Shown: positions 44,508 to 55,349 of the stretch, piece by piece
How the letters are laid out: each line of letters opens with the position of its first letter
How positions within the stretch are numbered: position 1 is the first letter of the stretch
Source of the DNA: Platerodrilus igneus
Taxonomy: Eukaryota; Arthropoda; Insecta; Coleoptera; Lycidae
Assembly (NCBI GenBank): GCA_036346225.1
Contig: JARFIW010000139.1
Span: 8,556,001 to 8,620,000, forward strand
Length of the DNA stretch: 64,000 nucleotides
Reading direction: 5' to 3'
Notes under the pieces: generated by a model
Databases searched by the model: none
What the model was told of the DNA's origin: nothing
Seen by the model: only the letters and a program-made list of their open reading frames with translations
Position numbers and translations under genes: made by a program

Positions 44508-44901
44508 TTATTTATTTTGTTCAACAGACTGTAGTAATTTGTTCGCAGTGTTCATTTTATTTGTCATGGAATCATCCACGTAGCCTTCAGCTACAGACAC
44601 ACTTTTCCAGCGCCCGTGTCGTTTGAGAGCTGTAATATCTCCACCTGCATCAACTAACAAGAGTGGCAGAGGACCTACGAAAGCTATGTCCGGTGTACTG
44701 ATTTGTAAAATATACCAAGAGAACATTCTCGGAAAATGAACTTGCATCATTAAGATTTCTCCAATCCATAAAAGCCGTGTATATTTGATGGTATTGTTTT
44801 TTTGACTTTTCGGGCAATAGATTAATCATTACCGCTTTGGCAAGAAGTTCTGGAGGCGTACATATTTCATCATTATCGCTTTCACTGTTATCAAAATTCA
44901 T
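44508..44901 (-). pseudogene. Crypton-type tyrosine recombinase with a central deletion
   Basis: The frame starts MNFDNSESDNDEICTPPEL at 44901, parallel to the 11648 start. It continues NLLPEKSKKQ and FMDWRNLNDASSFSENVLLV, then jumps to NQYTGHSFRRSSATLV, losing about 200 residues that include the first catalytic arginine. After a one-base shift it continues VDAGGDITALKRHGRWKS and VSVAEGYVDDSMTNK to the stop at 44508. The HxxR, H/W and tyrosine positions remain. This non-functional derivative would need a recombinase in trans to move. Confidence 0.75.
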
Positions 44902-45167
44902 TTTAACAAAACTTACGCAAAAACATTAATTTTGATATTTAGAATTGTGAAACTTTAAATTTGTTAGACGGTTGCTATGCAACGCGTATATTACAAGGCT
45001 ATATGATTTGTTGAAATACCCGTGAATAATGAAAATACAACGAGTTGATTGGCCGACAGGCCGTGAATTCCAGTTTGGAATTCACGGGGTGAAGAATTGA
45101 TATCATTCGTCAATTAAATATCAAGCTAGAATGGATATATTATTCAATAGTCGTAGAGAAAATATAT

Positions 45168-45779
45168 TATATGTAATATTTAAGATCAGAAAATAGATAA
45201 ACCGAGGTAAAATAAACAATTTAGTGTGTGATTCTGAATAATCTAAAAAATTAGGGGCCAAAATCATTAAAGTTAAATGACAGTTATAGACAAACGTACT
45301 TAGTACCAGGCGTGGTTCTGCCAAGAGCGCAACATTGTACTTTATTCGATAGTACTAGAGGAACGTGGTTCTGGTAATTTATTCTTAATACACGTGTTTA
45401 CGCAGTATGGCTTCATTGTCAAATATTTGCTTATTTTAGAATTACCATGTATTTCAATTAATGTGAACGCACACACTGAGGAAAAGACGAACAATGTTCG
45501 TGTGTGTAGGACAATGTTTTGAACGTGAAAGTGGAAGGTACAACTCTCGGTCGGCTTGTGCAAATATGTATAGTGCGGATTACTACATTTTTCTCCCTTC
45601 CTGTCTATTCCCTTCCTTAAGACATGGGTGCTACTATTTACAACAGCAGCTGAATATTTCGGTAAGTCTTTCTTTCAACCTGTTTTACATTAGTTTTACA
45701 TTTGCAAGCGGTTTTGTGCTCGATCAACGCACGCACGGCTGGTCCTCTATTATCGAAGGAAATATTTTGCTTACTAAAT
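45168..45779. other. No gene recognised
   Basis: Open frames at 45121-45324, 45342-45563 (minus) and 45494-45874 (plus) show no known motif. The stretch lies inside the presumed mariner, beyond the Crypton-like element, and is probably a further insertion. Confidence 0.35.
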
Positions 45780-46450
45780 TTTCTGCAGGTTATTATTGCT
45801 ACATAACCAATGCGAAAATAAAAAGGAATCATTGGATGCCAATTCAGAACTCTAATGAAGATGACCCCCATTAAATCGACGTTTTGAGTGCTCAAAAAGT
45901 CACTTGTTTGAACCGATTTGTGAGAGCTCGCTTTGCGTTTTAAACGGTTGGTTAGCCTTATTTCTTCCAAGACTACTAGCAAACAAATGGTCGTGTATTA
46001 TTCAGAATTAAACGTTCTACGTTTCTCTAAAAGAACGATTCCGACATGTCCAATTTTCTGAAAAATAGGCTTCGAAGCGTTCCATGCTTAAGCAACTTTT
46101 GTTGGTTTTGGCTCACTTTGAAATACCCATACAGTCGACTGGCATTTACTGTCGAGTTTATACGCGTAGATCTTCGATTCGGCACATGTGACGATGTCGT
46201 ACACGTGTTTTTGGGGCACCGCGATCGTTTCTTTCGAACATTTCACTTCTAATAATCTATATGAACTTGTTTTTGTGGGATCCAACATAAACAAATTTTG
46301 TTAACGTTCAAATGTTCGTGCAATGTTGCATGTATGCTAGTCTCACTAATAAGAATTCTTCAATCTTACGATAAGTCACATGACAATTTCACAGTATCAG
46401 TTCACGCAAAGCGTTAACGTTTTACACAACATGTTACGCATTATTGCTTT
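45780..46450 (-). pseudogene. Mariner transposase, central and catalytic piece
   Basis: From 46450 on the minus strand: CHVTYRKIEEF and ISETSIHATLHEHLNVNKIC (second helix-turn-helix region). KHVYDIVTCAESKIYAYKLD follows (46210-46150; the first catalytic aspartate of the usual GDES is replaced by A in CAES), then STVWVFQSEPKPTKV, ASSHKSVQTSDFLSTQNVDL (45925-45870; HHDN-ASSHT region with the HHDN part degraded) and LASNDSFLF-like sequence from the SPDLAPNDFFLFP motif near 45830. Stops and frameshifts are present. The lost catalytic aspartate marks it inactive. Confidence 0.8.
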
Positions 46451-46454
46451 CCCT

Positions 46455-47690
46455 TTGGGATTATAAAATCCCCTATCCTTAATAGTAAAACGAAAACTTT
46501 TGCTACGTACCTAGACGTAGCCTGAAGAAACGTAAATACTAGGCTAACTACCAAACGCGGAGAGTGGGGGTTTTTCCCTAAATACTAAAAAAAACAAAAA
46601 AAAAGCACGTCGCCCACGATTATCTATTAACAATAAGAATAAATAAAAGAAATAAATTAAGCGTTACTATTTCAAAGCAAACAATTATGTGATACGAACA
46701 ATTTAGTACTTTAGATACAAGTGCGCATCTCGTATTTTACATAAAATAAAACAAATCAGTAGAAAATAAACATGTAAGAGCTTTTGTCAAGCGTTTTTAA
46801 ATTATACACAATACTTTTGTAAAATAAACTAATCAGTAGAAAAGAATAAGCGTGTGGGAACTTTTGCCAAACATTTTTAACATTGGTACTTTACACCTGT
46901 AAAGCGATAATATCGATTCGCAGCAACAAACAATAGTCCTACAGTGTCACGTTTATTATCACATAACTTCACCAAACGCTGATACGGAATATTCCCTTGA
47001 TATACATAAAAGAAAACAAGTTGCATACGTGTATGTGTCTGGATACTTAGTTTGCATGCCATCGAGAGTGAATCAGCACCGCATCGCGACGGTCGTCGGG
47101 ATCTACTTCCCCTATTACCATAACGGCACTAGCGATCTACAGGCAACGGCAGTTGATCTGTGGCAAAGAACAGTTGGGCCTACATTAAAAAGAACCAATT
47201 TGGTCTCCAGCTAAGAGCTCTTACTTGTCGAACAAAAAACATGCATCGCTCTTGAAGTACTAGGACGAGTAATGTAGAAAATATTTCAACCCACAAGCTG
47301 CAGAATCAAATTAATAATTGGTTCAATTAACACGAGTTGGAACTGCAATTCTGCGTTATCAAAGCGCGATTAGCAAACGGGAAAACACGCTATAATAGTA
47401 GGATCCATTATTTCTACAAGTCTTTAGATGGGAAACACAAGAGAAAGCAATTATACGTTATCGGAATGTTTAACAAATTAACGGATACCGAAAACAAGGT
47501 ATTGACTGTTTAATTTATCGAATAAATTTTTGTTTTAAAAACAAAATGGATTTGAGTTAAAATTATGTTAAAGCGGACTTATTCTGAACAGGTACATTAT
47601 ATAGGGTATTGTTGGAGAATTTAAGAATAGAAATGGAATTTATTCGAACGGGTAATGACTTAACCAGGGAGAAAAAGGGTATTTAATTTG
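46455..47690. other. Foreign segment between two mariner pieces
   Basis: About 1.2 kb with no recognisable gene. It separates mariner coding that would otherwise be nearly contiguous, with slight overlap at the VRELI position. It includes the tandem repeat at 46741-46881 and a small hairpin CTACGTACCTAGACGTAG near 46504. The open frame at 47029-47214 has no motif. Confidence 0.5.
46741..46881. repeat. Two direct copies of a 60-65 bp unit (period about 77)
   Basis: ATCAGTAGAAAATAAAC...GAGCTTTTGTCAAGCGTTT is repeated as ATCAGTAGAAAAGAATAAGC...GAACTTTTGCCAAACATTT. Confidence 0.75.
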
Positions 47691-47699
47691 TGTTGAAAA

Positions 47700-47955
47700 A
47701 TTAACGTAACACTTTGTACAGCCATTGGCGTAACAACAACTGATGTTGAACTTCACGAAGTTCTGAATTACGTCCACGATTGAAGTCCGTAAACCATCGA
47801 CAAACATTAGTCTTTGATGGTGATTTATCGCCAAAAGCCGAGTCAAATTTATCGATGCGCAATTGTTGAATTAATTCACGTCTTAGATTGTAAAAATAAT
47901 CACTCGAAGATGTTCGCGATTTAATTCCATTTTTAGCCGAGATGAATTTTTTCAA
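47700..47955 (-). pseudogene. Mariner transposase, N-terminal HTH piece
   Basis: The minus strand reads RRELIQQLRIDKFDSAFGDK, SPSKTNVCRWFTDFNRGRNS and REVQHQLLLRQWLYKVLR, corresponding to the first helix-turn-helix of mariner transposases (W/YF.EFxRGR). It is collinear and co-oriented with the pieces at 45780-46450 and 43930-44105. Confidence 0.7.
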
Positions 47956-48326
47956 GTTACTGTAAACAGCACAAATAGCGCTTATTCGTCAATGCGTTTC
48001 GAGTACGTATCTAATAAAAAATGTCAAACTTTTCTATAGAGTCGTCGGTTGCCAGATGATGATAGCATTAGTTTAACACGATCCCGAAAAATAAAAGGCA
48101 ACCCTCGTAGCAATTATAACAACTCTGTTCAGTTTACTGTTTAAATGGAAATTACCATTTTGGTTTCCTCTTTAGATACTAATAAGAAGTCAAAACCAAT
48201 AAATCCATTTGGATTAGTATGAGAAATCAAAAATTGTAACAGATATGTCGACTACAATTCATATTTTAATCAAAACTAAAAGCAATTTTATTCTAAGACT
48301 AAAACAGAGTCATCTAACACTTTAAA
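47956..48326. other. No gene seen
   Basis: May include the outer end of the mariner (AATGTCAAACTTTTCTATAG near 48020), but no partner inverted repeat was identified. Confidence 0.35.
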
Positions 48327-48732
48327 ATAGTGTATTATTCAACGAGCGAGTTATGATAGCTAGCACTCATTCGGAAGGTTTGCACCGTAAGCCCGTTAGG
48401 GCAAGCGGCGTAATCCGAATGAGTAATTTCCATAACTCACGAGTAGAATACTATAATTTTCCCACATCTACGTACATCTTCATTATCAGATACTTTCTAA
48501 ACGTTTTAACTAATATCGCAAACACTGACATGCATAAATTTGTCACAGTGTAACGACCTACTTTACATAATACGAAAATAATACCTTGCGGATTATGAAG
48601 AATGAAGGTTTGTACTGATTGGTCAGAGGTGTTGGATTTTGAATTTATATACACATACAGAATAATGAGTACTATTATTGACTCATTCTTAAATGCGCAA
48701 GAAATGCAATATTGGATAGTCGTGGGAAAAAC
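48327..48732. mobile_element. Small non-autonomous relative of the Crypton-like elements
   Basis: A left hairpin (48327-48455) has outer arms AGTGTATTATTCAACGAGCG and CGAGTAGAATACTATA and inner arms AGTTATG / CATAACT and CACTCATTCGGA / TCCGAATGAGT. The following ATAATTTTCCCACATCTACG is loosely mirrored by ATAGTCGTGGGAAAAAC at 48716-48732, and a small AATGAGT/ACTCATT hairpin lies near 48664. No recombinase sequence remains. Overall architecture equals elements 1 and 2. Confidence 0.65.
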
Positions 48733-48835
48733 ATTAATAATCTGAAACTAATCTATAAAACAACTACCGCATCATTAATAAAATAATCTGCGCAACGTAT
48801 AACTTGGATTATAAAAATAATACTATAAATCTACG

Positions 48836-49567
48836 GTGGCACTAGTTTTATATCATTAAATTGAGAAGGTATTACTTCAGTAAAAGTTTTTGATACATGT
48901 ATATAAGAAATAACTCACTTATACTAGTATTATTCTGAATCACATCACGCACATTTGATTTCACATATGTTCAAAATGACCACGGTTTTCACGCAATTCA
49001 CCAAACTGTATAAGCGACAAAATATCTCTAATTACCTAAAACCTAGTATCATTACAATTAAGTTACAACACTGCGTTTAAGTGTATTACCAAGGCAGGTA
49101 GAGGAACTAATCTTGTCCGACACTAGTAATAAAAGCAAACACGAGAAACATCTAACACGTTCAATGAAACAGTACAATCAACTGCATAATAGCTGAATTG
49201 CCAGAACCTTCGGACTACGGGGTCAGAAACCTAATACAGTCCGCCAAATCAACACAATGAAATTTATTTTTTTTATTGTCATAAGAAGTTCTGTATGTTA
49301 AAAAAAATGTTTAAACTGACTTTAGTAGCAGCTAAAGTGCATTGAGTTATTTTGTTTTACAGATCATATACACAGTATTTCACTAAATAATTGCAGAATT
49401 TCACAACTTTGTTGGTCGACTGGTCGACAGTGGTTCTGCAAGTTTGCATACTTTTTTGTGCATCTGTTCTTAGTTTAACCGTTCAGACCGCCGATTGATT
49501 AACAATTTTTGTTTGTCTTATTGGTCTCTACGTCCCCTTTAAATTAATGACATAAAACTAGTGCCAC
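48836..49567. mobile_element. 732-bp DNA element with 27-bp terminal inverted repeats
   Basis: The left end GTGGCACTAGTTTTATATCA (48836 on) is mirrored by the right end TGACATAAAACTAGTGCCAC (ending 49567), 25 of 27 bases matching. The interior is AT-rich with no transposase frame, so it is non-autonomous. No target duplication is obvious; superfamily unknown. Confidence 0.75.
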
Positions 49568-49769
49568 ACTGTATAAGTAGCTACAAAATAAAAACACTAA
49601 ATTACCAATATATAAAACATTTTCTTGTATAAAATGTTTAACACAAAAGAATTAAAAATTGTAATTTCTAATTTGTTAAAAAGAATATATTAACAGCTGG
49701 TAACATATGTACGCTAATTTAGTAGATAATATATCAATAATGTACTAACGAAATATGATATTCAGGATT
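49568..49769. other. Short AT-rich spacer
   Basis: No signal seen. Confidence 0.3.
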
Positions 49770-50450
49770 TTACTTTATTGGCGGATTTCCTTCAGGTGGT
49801 GATCCTCTTTGGATTATTTTAAAGACAATATCTTAATAGAAAAATGTACCATCTAGCTCCGTTTGCCTATGCGGTCCAATGAAAAATTGAATTATCTGCA
49901 AATAAAATGCTATTTTTTAAGGAAGTTAAGTTTTAACGCTCGACTTTTGTCAGTGGCGAATCTTACGGACCGAAGAATGCCATTTTCCTAGAGACTGGCT
50001 TGTAAATTTACAGAACTTGCATGTATATTCCATCCAATATTCGCATACAATTAAACCCCATGGACACCACCAGCGTTTTTCTGTAAACTTTTGGATCGGT
50101 ATTATCAATAGACGGTTAATTGGACCGCATTATTTGTCCAATCGCTTAAACGACAATAATTCTTTAGAATTTTGAAGAGAACGTACGACAATTGACACCT
50201 AACAGTAATACCAAATCATAAATTTTTCCATTTTGGTGTGCCACCGCACGTTGGTGGACGTGTTCTTGGTTGGTTAAACCAAACATTCGATTTATGAATT
50301 GGGTGCTACGGACCTGAACGATGGCCTGACAGATTTCCGGAGCTAAACCAATTGGATTTCTTTTCGTGGGGTTTTATAAAAGATATTGTTTATCAGATTC
50401 CTGTTGAAAATCGGGCAGATTTGATTAACAGAATTATTCTAACTTGTTAC
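49770..50450 (+). pseudogene. Tc1/mariner-superfamily transposase remnant
   Basis: Frame-hopping plus-strand similarity: YRTCMYIPSNIR near 50010 (NLHNMHYWS.NP region), FSVNFWIGIINRRLIGPHYL near 50070-50130 followed by RLNDNNSLEFL, then GWLNQTFDL and YGPERWPDRFPELNQLDFFS, WGFIKDIVYQIPVENRADLI (50300-50440; the WPPRSPDLTPLDFFLWG motif with its acidic residue). This is the central to C-terminal part of a transposase of the same general group as 55350-57000. The HTH region is missing and several stops are present. Confidence 0.7.
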
Positions 50451-50499
50451 GTGCCAAATTGGCACTAAACATTCCTTAGCTTAATTTTGATGTGTGGAA

Positions 50500-50990
50500 G
50501 TTTTCGCGCCTTAAATTCAAAAGACTTGGCATGTATTTCCGTCACGTCAGAGTGCGTTTGCGCCAGATCGCGCGACGCGAGTGGCGGGAGAACAAGGAGT
50601 GGGGAAGTTTCCGGAAGACTCTGTAACGTTGCTTTTTGCCTTTGAACTTCGAGTGCAGTGGACGTGCTTGGTAACGTATCGTATCGTGTCTTTATCTTAT
50701 TATGTAGATTCCCTTGCCTCTGATTATTTGTCCCTATAACCTGATCCTGCCGTTCTCTACATATAGGAATTTGAATACGATCTGGGAGTAGTCCACGACC
50801 CTAGACGAACGAATCGAAGTCCATGACTGCCGTAGCTGGTCGGAGCCATTTGGCAGGACGCTAGGCGTACCCTCCGTTAATTGTCTTGAAGGGGGCCATC
50901 AGCAGCCCTGATAGACGTCAGCAGACGCCAACTTTAACTTAACCCCGCAGGAAGCCGTACCTTTTTATGTAAGTACCTTATTTGTTTATA
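50500..50990 (+). promoter_or_regulatory. GC- and CpG-rich island ending in a good splice donor
   Basis: This stretch (for example CGCCAGATCGCGCGACGCGA near 50562) is far richer in G, C and CpG than its surroundings. No frame stays open, so it is unlikely to be coding exon. It ends in TTTTTATGTAAGTACC near 50963-50978, a strong splice-donor match. It could be the promoter and untranslated first exon of a host gene transcribed rightwards, or the 5' region of an unknown element. No acceptor or coding exon was found downstream. Confidence 0.3.
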
Positions 50991-51431
50991 CTGCATTTCG
51001 AACATTTATATTTATTCCGTAATTGCGCAATTAAATTGCTTATTGAGTGACGTCATTGACAGATGGGCGTGCTAAAATCTGTAACCAAGATAAGGGTTAC
51101 CATCTGCCGGTGCGTTACGTAATGTCGCGCTTGCGTGATTGTAACCTTAACTTTTAAAATGTAAGAAACTGTAAATCAAATTACAGCGGAAATGTTGGCT
51201 AATGTTATGAGAGGAATCACAACAAGAGTAATTATGGTGCTAATGGTGGCCATTTTCAACAGTTCAATTGATAGAATTTAGGAATTTCATTTTTCCAGTT
51301 TTACATTTTTTTAACTAGTTCTCGTTGGCACAGGAGGACTCGTTCAAGATGTTCGTGTTAAATCTTTTGTCTTAAAATGACTCCAGGAAGATCGCCGCGT
51401 GTACGAAATCCGTTCATATAGTAACACTCTG

Positions 51432-51435
<4 letters not shown>
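50991..51435. other. No gene seen
   Basis: Includes a small imperfect hairpin with CAGATGG / CCATCTG stems at 51060-51110. Nothing else is recognised. Confidence 0.35.

Positions 51436-51481
<46 letters not shown>
51436..51481. repeat. TA dinucleotide microsatellite
   Basis: About 23 uninterrupted TA units. Confidence 0.95.
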
Positions 51482-51483
<2 letters not shown>

Positions 51484-53821
51484 CTGTGAAACCTCTTGAA
51501 TTACCTGGTCTGTTAATTTTCTTCTGTTAATCGCCTCGGCTGCTCCTCTAGATAACTCTTCATCCTCAATCATAAAAAAAAACAAACACATTCCTATCAC
51601 AAACATCAACGTTAACTCTATTTACATCAATATTCACAATACATTAAAATTTCAACATTAAAATTCAGCATAAATTTCAGTATCAAAAAATTTCAAGATT
51701 AAATTTGTTATCATTTTAAAGTGCATCCAGAATTAAAGTCCTTGTAGGATGCCTACTAATTACTATAACAATATATGCAGACCTGAGTCTGAGTACAAAG
51801 GGAGCATCTACCACCCCTTTGCGTTAATTAACCAGGTTCGTCTAATTGAGCTCAAAGACATACCCAAATTTTCATCATAATCCAGAACATCAATACTAAA
51901 TACCCCTTTCTACTTAAACAAGCAAATTTCACCTTAAAATTAAAATATTATTGTTAGTACAATTTCACTACTGTCCATTTTAAGTAAATCAATTATAAAG
52001 TTATTCAACACACACCAAAATATCAAAGTTCGAACAAAATAGTATAATTTACCTGAAGGTTACTGCACTCGTAGCTTCGATGTACATCGTCCCTTTGTTA
52101 ATCACACCATTCCAACTGGGTTATATTTACGGCTTCTGATTCTCAACGCTTTTAAAATTTTCTCCATCACCATTAATTTAAAGTTGTTTCAGGGCTTTTC
52201 CGGAACTCATCTGTGTATATCTGAACCTTGTTTTGTGGATCCAGACACGTTTATGAACCATTTAATTATTAACACCCCCGAAAAATAACAAAGAAATTCA
52301 TACTTCTTTCACCAATATACTCCAAAACTGCCTACTTTTGTGTATTCATTTGTCGTTGTAAATTTTACTAATTGGTACCGTGATACTAAACTTTATTACC
52401 TTGTATCTTCTTTTCTAAGTGCACTAAAGTACATTCATTGTAGCACGTAAAGAACAAACTGTTTTAAATCACAAAAATATTCAAGCAAACTGTTTAAATT
52501 ATTTAATCATAACCGGAAAACTAAAAAGCACTGTTTAACGCGTTGAATCAAGTCGAAAATCTAAGAGAGCTTGTTCATATTCCCCTGGGTATATATAGAG
52601 GTTAGCCTGTCTGTCGGTCGAGTCCCCAAAACGGACAATTCTAAAGAATTTCGCCTGATAGGTTCCCATTCCGCAGCCCGGCATGCGATTTTTGCGAATT
52701 TTGCACTCGCACCAGTTAAATCTCAGAAATTTCGACACGGCTTGCAACGTCTGGAAATAACTAATTGAATTTTATACAGAAATCTTATTTTTACTTCTCA
52801 ATTTTGCCTTTTATTTTCACCCAATCGCAACCCCATGACGTTGCTCTACTCACGCCTTTTACTATATGTGCCTCGGTCTTGCGCATATTATCTGTCTCTA
52901 TCTACCCTGTTCTTATTGGTGCAAATTGATATTCTTTATTATCGATTATTTCAGTCCATGTGGACTGTGAAATAACCCACCTTTAGCATTTCCCGTAACT
53001 ATTATGCGACGTTTTCTCCAACATTCTCTGTAACCATTAATTATCTGCAGAATTTACGCAGAATGAGCTTTTTAAAAATACGCAGGTGTTCAAACATAAT
53101 AACACTTCTACGATTTGCATTTTATTGGGTTTTTACAAGTTTTATAGATATTATATGTAACATCGCAAGTTTTTTGAAGAATTCTGTTGCATTCGCCATA
53201 AATAATTATCATTTCGAGATAATCTTGATTTGTAAAGTTTCGATTAACCCTCATAAATAACTACAGTACGGGAATTGCAATCTGCGTAGAATTATCTACA
53301 TTTAATGTTTCGTAAAAATTACCAATTATTCTTTTGTTAATGTATCGGACAAAAGCTACTTGATAGTAGCAAATGTTATTATGTTACTGAACTAGTGCAT
53401 TTTCTCTTTTAATGCAAATAACTCAAAAACGGCTTACAATAAATGGATTGTTGTAATTACATACCTAAGGTATTTTTTTCCATAGAATCGATTAATATAA
53501 CAAAATATGGTAGGTTCCATTTAAAAAAACGGAATATTTGACATTTTATTAGTCAAATTATAAAATGAATTTTCTAGCACCCTGTACATTGTAATCAGAT
53601 TTTCTTTGCACGTAGAAATAATATCAAGTATTATGAATGTGATTGCAAAAAAACAATTTTGTAAGTTCGTTCAATTTCTAGTTATTCCAATTTATGTGAC
53701 AGCGTGCAAATGTCAAAAATCTACTAAAAGTCAAAATATCTCGAAAACGGCATTAGATAGAGGTATGGTTGTGTTATAAAAGTTCACATAAAATTCGACA
53801 AGGAATTCAAAAATGCATAAA
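51482..53821. other. No gene seen; AT-rich with a small hairpin at 52946-52976
   Basis: The hairpin has arms TTATTTCAGTCCA / TGGACTGTGAAATAA. CACCCTGTACA near 53578 resembles one end of a MITE of the TACAGGGTG class without a detected partner. Short frames at 52535-52747 and 52571-52768 overlap on opposite strands and carry no motif. Confidence 0.4.
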
Positions 53822-53823
53822 TA

Positions 53824-54006
53824 TACAGGGTGTTCTATTTAAAATAACGATAGTAATACCGACTTCCGGTATAACCGGAAGTGCTAACGTATCGAAACTA
53901 TTTTAGACGTGTAGGGCACATTCGATAACCTCCTAGTGCAAATTTTCAGCTTCTTTCTACCATTGGTCTTCCATATACAGGTGACCTCCCACTTAAAAAA
54001 AACACC

Positions 54007-54011
<5 letters not shown>
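53824..54011. mobile_element. 188-bp MITE, TACAGGGTG class, TA target duplication
   Basis: The left end TACAGGGTGTTCTATTTAAA is mirrored by TTAAAAAAAACACCCTGTA at the right, about 20 bases of inverted repeat. TA flanks both ends (53822-53823 and 54012-54013), as for Tc1/mariner-type insertions. The centre includes a short CTTCCGG/CCGGAAG palindrome near 53864-53881. No coding. Confidence 0.8.

Positions 54012-54049
<38 letters not shown>
54012..54049. repeat. AT dinucleotide microsatellite next to the MITE
   Basis: Nineteen or so TA units directly abut the right end of the MITE and may have grown from its TA target site. Confidence 0.95.
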
Positions 54050-54050
<1 letters not shown>

Positions 54051-55349
54051 ACTATCTAAACTATGACGGATCTTAGATTGACCGGACGTCTCAAAATTTA
54101 AAACCAACACAAGATAAACAGCAAAAGAGTAATACTAAAATCAAACTAGCAAATCGTTCGATTTCAAAATCGAAACCAATTTTACAAAGGCAAAGTATTG
54201 AACAGTAAAAGTTATTTTTAGAAATATTTCACAAATATAAAGCGGCAGACGTGCTAAATAAAAATTCGACAATGCTAGAGTTATGTCAATACATCTTGAT
54301 CGACATTATTAATGTTTATAAAATTTATAATTAAACAAAAATTATATAATAAGCAGGTAATATAAATAAATAAAAACATACGTTTTTATTTTTAGTTGAT
54401 AAACAAGACACAAAATGCACATAGATGGGTACACATAGGTACGCACGGGCGTACAAGCACGCGCGCCTGCGAACAAAAAGCATATTAACAAAAAAATATT
54501 TAATTACCAACAACTATAGAAACAAAAACGACAGGAAATTATTAAATTTTGATAGGCGACAGTTTACACATAATTATATATTTTGATATTTTATATTATC
54601 TTGTATTATTTGAAGAATTTCATTGTTGCTTGTATGTCTTAGCTCTTCTTGTTTTGATGTATGTTATTTTAAAACAACCTCGCTTAATTTATTTTTAGTT
54701 TTATATACAGATTAGCCTAGTTTAATCAATGTTAAGGAGTATATAATCAGGAATTAACCTAATCCGAAAGTTTAGACATTTAAAAAAGTTAATTTCATTT
54801 TACAGGCAGATCTAACAATGTGCTCTATTTTTTGTTCGTTGTATGGGTAACTCGGTTATTTGTAACATAAGAGGAAAGGTCAAATAGGGAAAGTAGTGCA
54901 GTTTTTAATGCCGAGTTCAGCCATGAAAATGTAATTAACATACCGTGTGTAACAAAAGTTTTATACCTAAATAATGAAATTTTTAAATTTTTTGCTGTAT
55001 TGTGGTTTAGTTATTGTGATAGATAGAGTAGAAAGTTGTAGATGTTTTAGCACTATTTCAAAAGGAGAGTAAGATGATTTTATTTGTTTTTAAATGGTTT
55101 TGGTCATCTTCTGGTAAATAAACGAGGTTATATTTTTTTAAAATGGGAACCACAATTGGTGTTAGTTCAGGTAGAGAGGCCCTTTCCTCTCTTTCCATTG
55201 ATGTAATACTACAGTGGATACCTTTAACATAAAAACTTTTGAAAAAATTTATTTTTATGAAATTTGAAAACGTCGATTTTAATAATAAAATGTTTACACA
55301 CGACGTAACAAAAATATCAAATACAAATTATGTTTTAAACTTGTAAAAT
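54050..55349. other. No gene seen; AT-rich
   Basis: No frame with protein-like wording. ACACACGCGCGCC-like composition near 54440-54470 is too short to call a repeat. Confidence 0.4.

Larger units (their letters stand above)
44112..45167. mobile_element. Crypton-like element 2, internally deleted
   Basis: Left hairpin at 44112-44248, left inverted end TATACTTTCTCTACGACTAT (44243-44262), minus-strand recombinase remnant at 44508-44901, a 12-bp-stem hairpin CCGTGAATTCCA/TGGAATTCACGG at 45061-45087, and right inverted end ATAGTCGTAGAGAAAATATA at 45148-45167. The two ends match in inverted orientation over about 18 of 20 bases. It sits inside the mariner pseudogene. Confidence 0.7.

Noticed and set aside
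49420..49436. GTCGACTGGTCGAC palindrome as a regulatory site
   Set aside because: Short, inside a non-autonomous transposon, with no supporting context.
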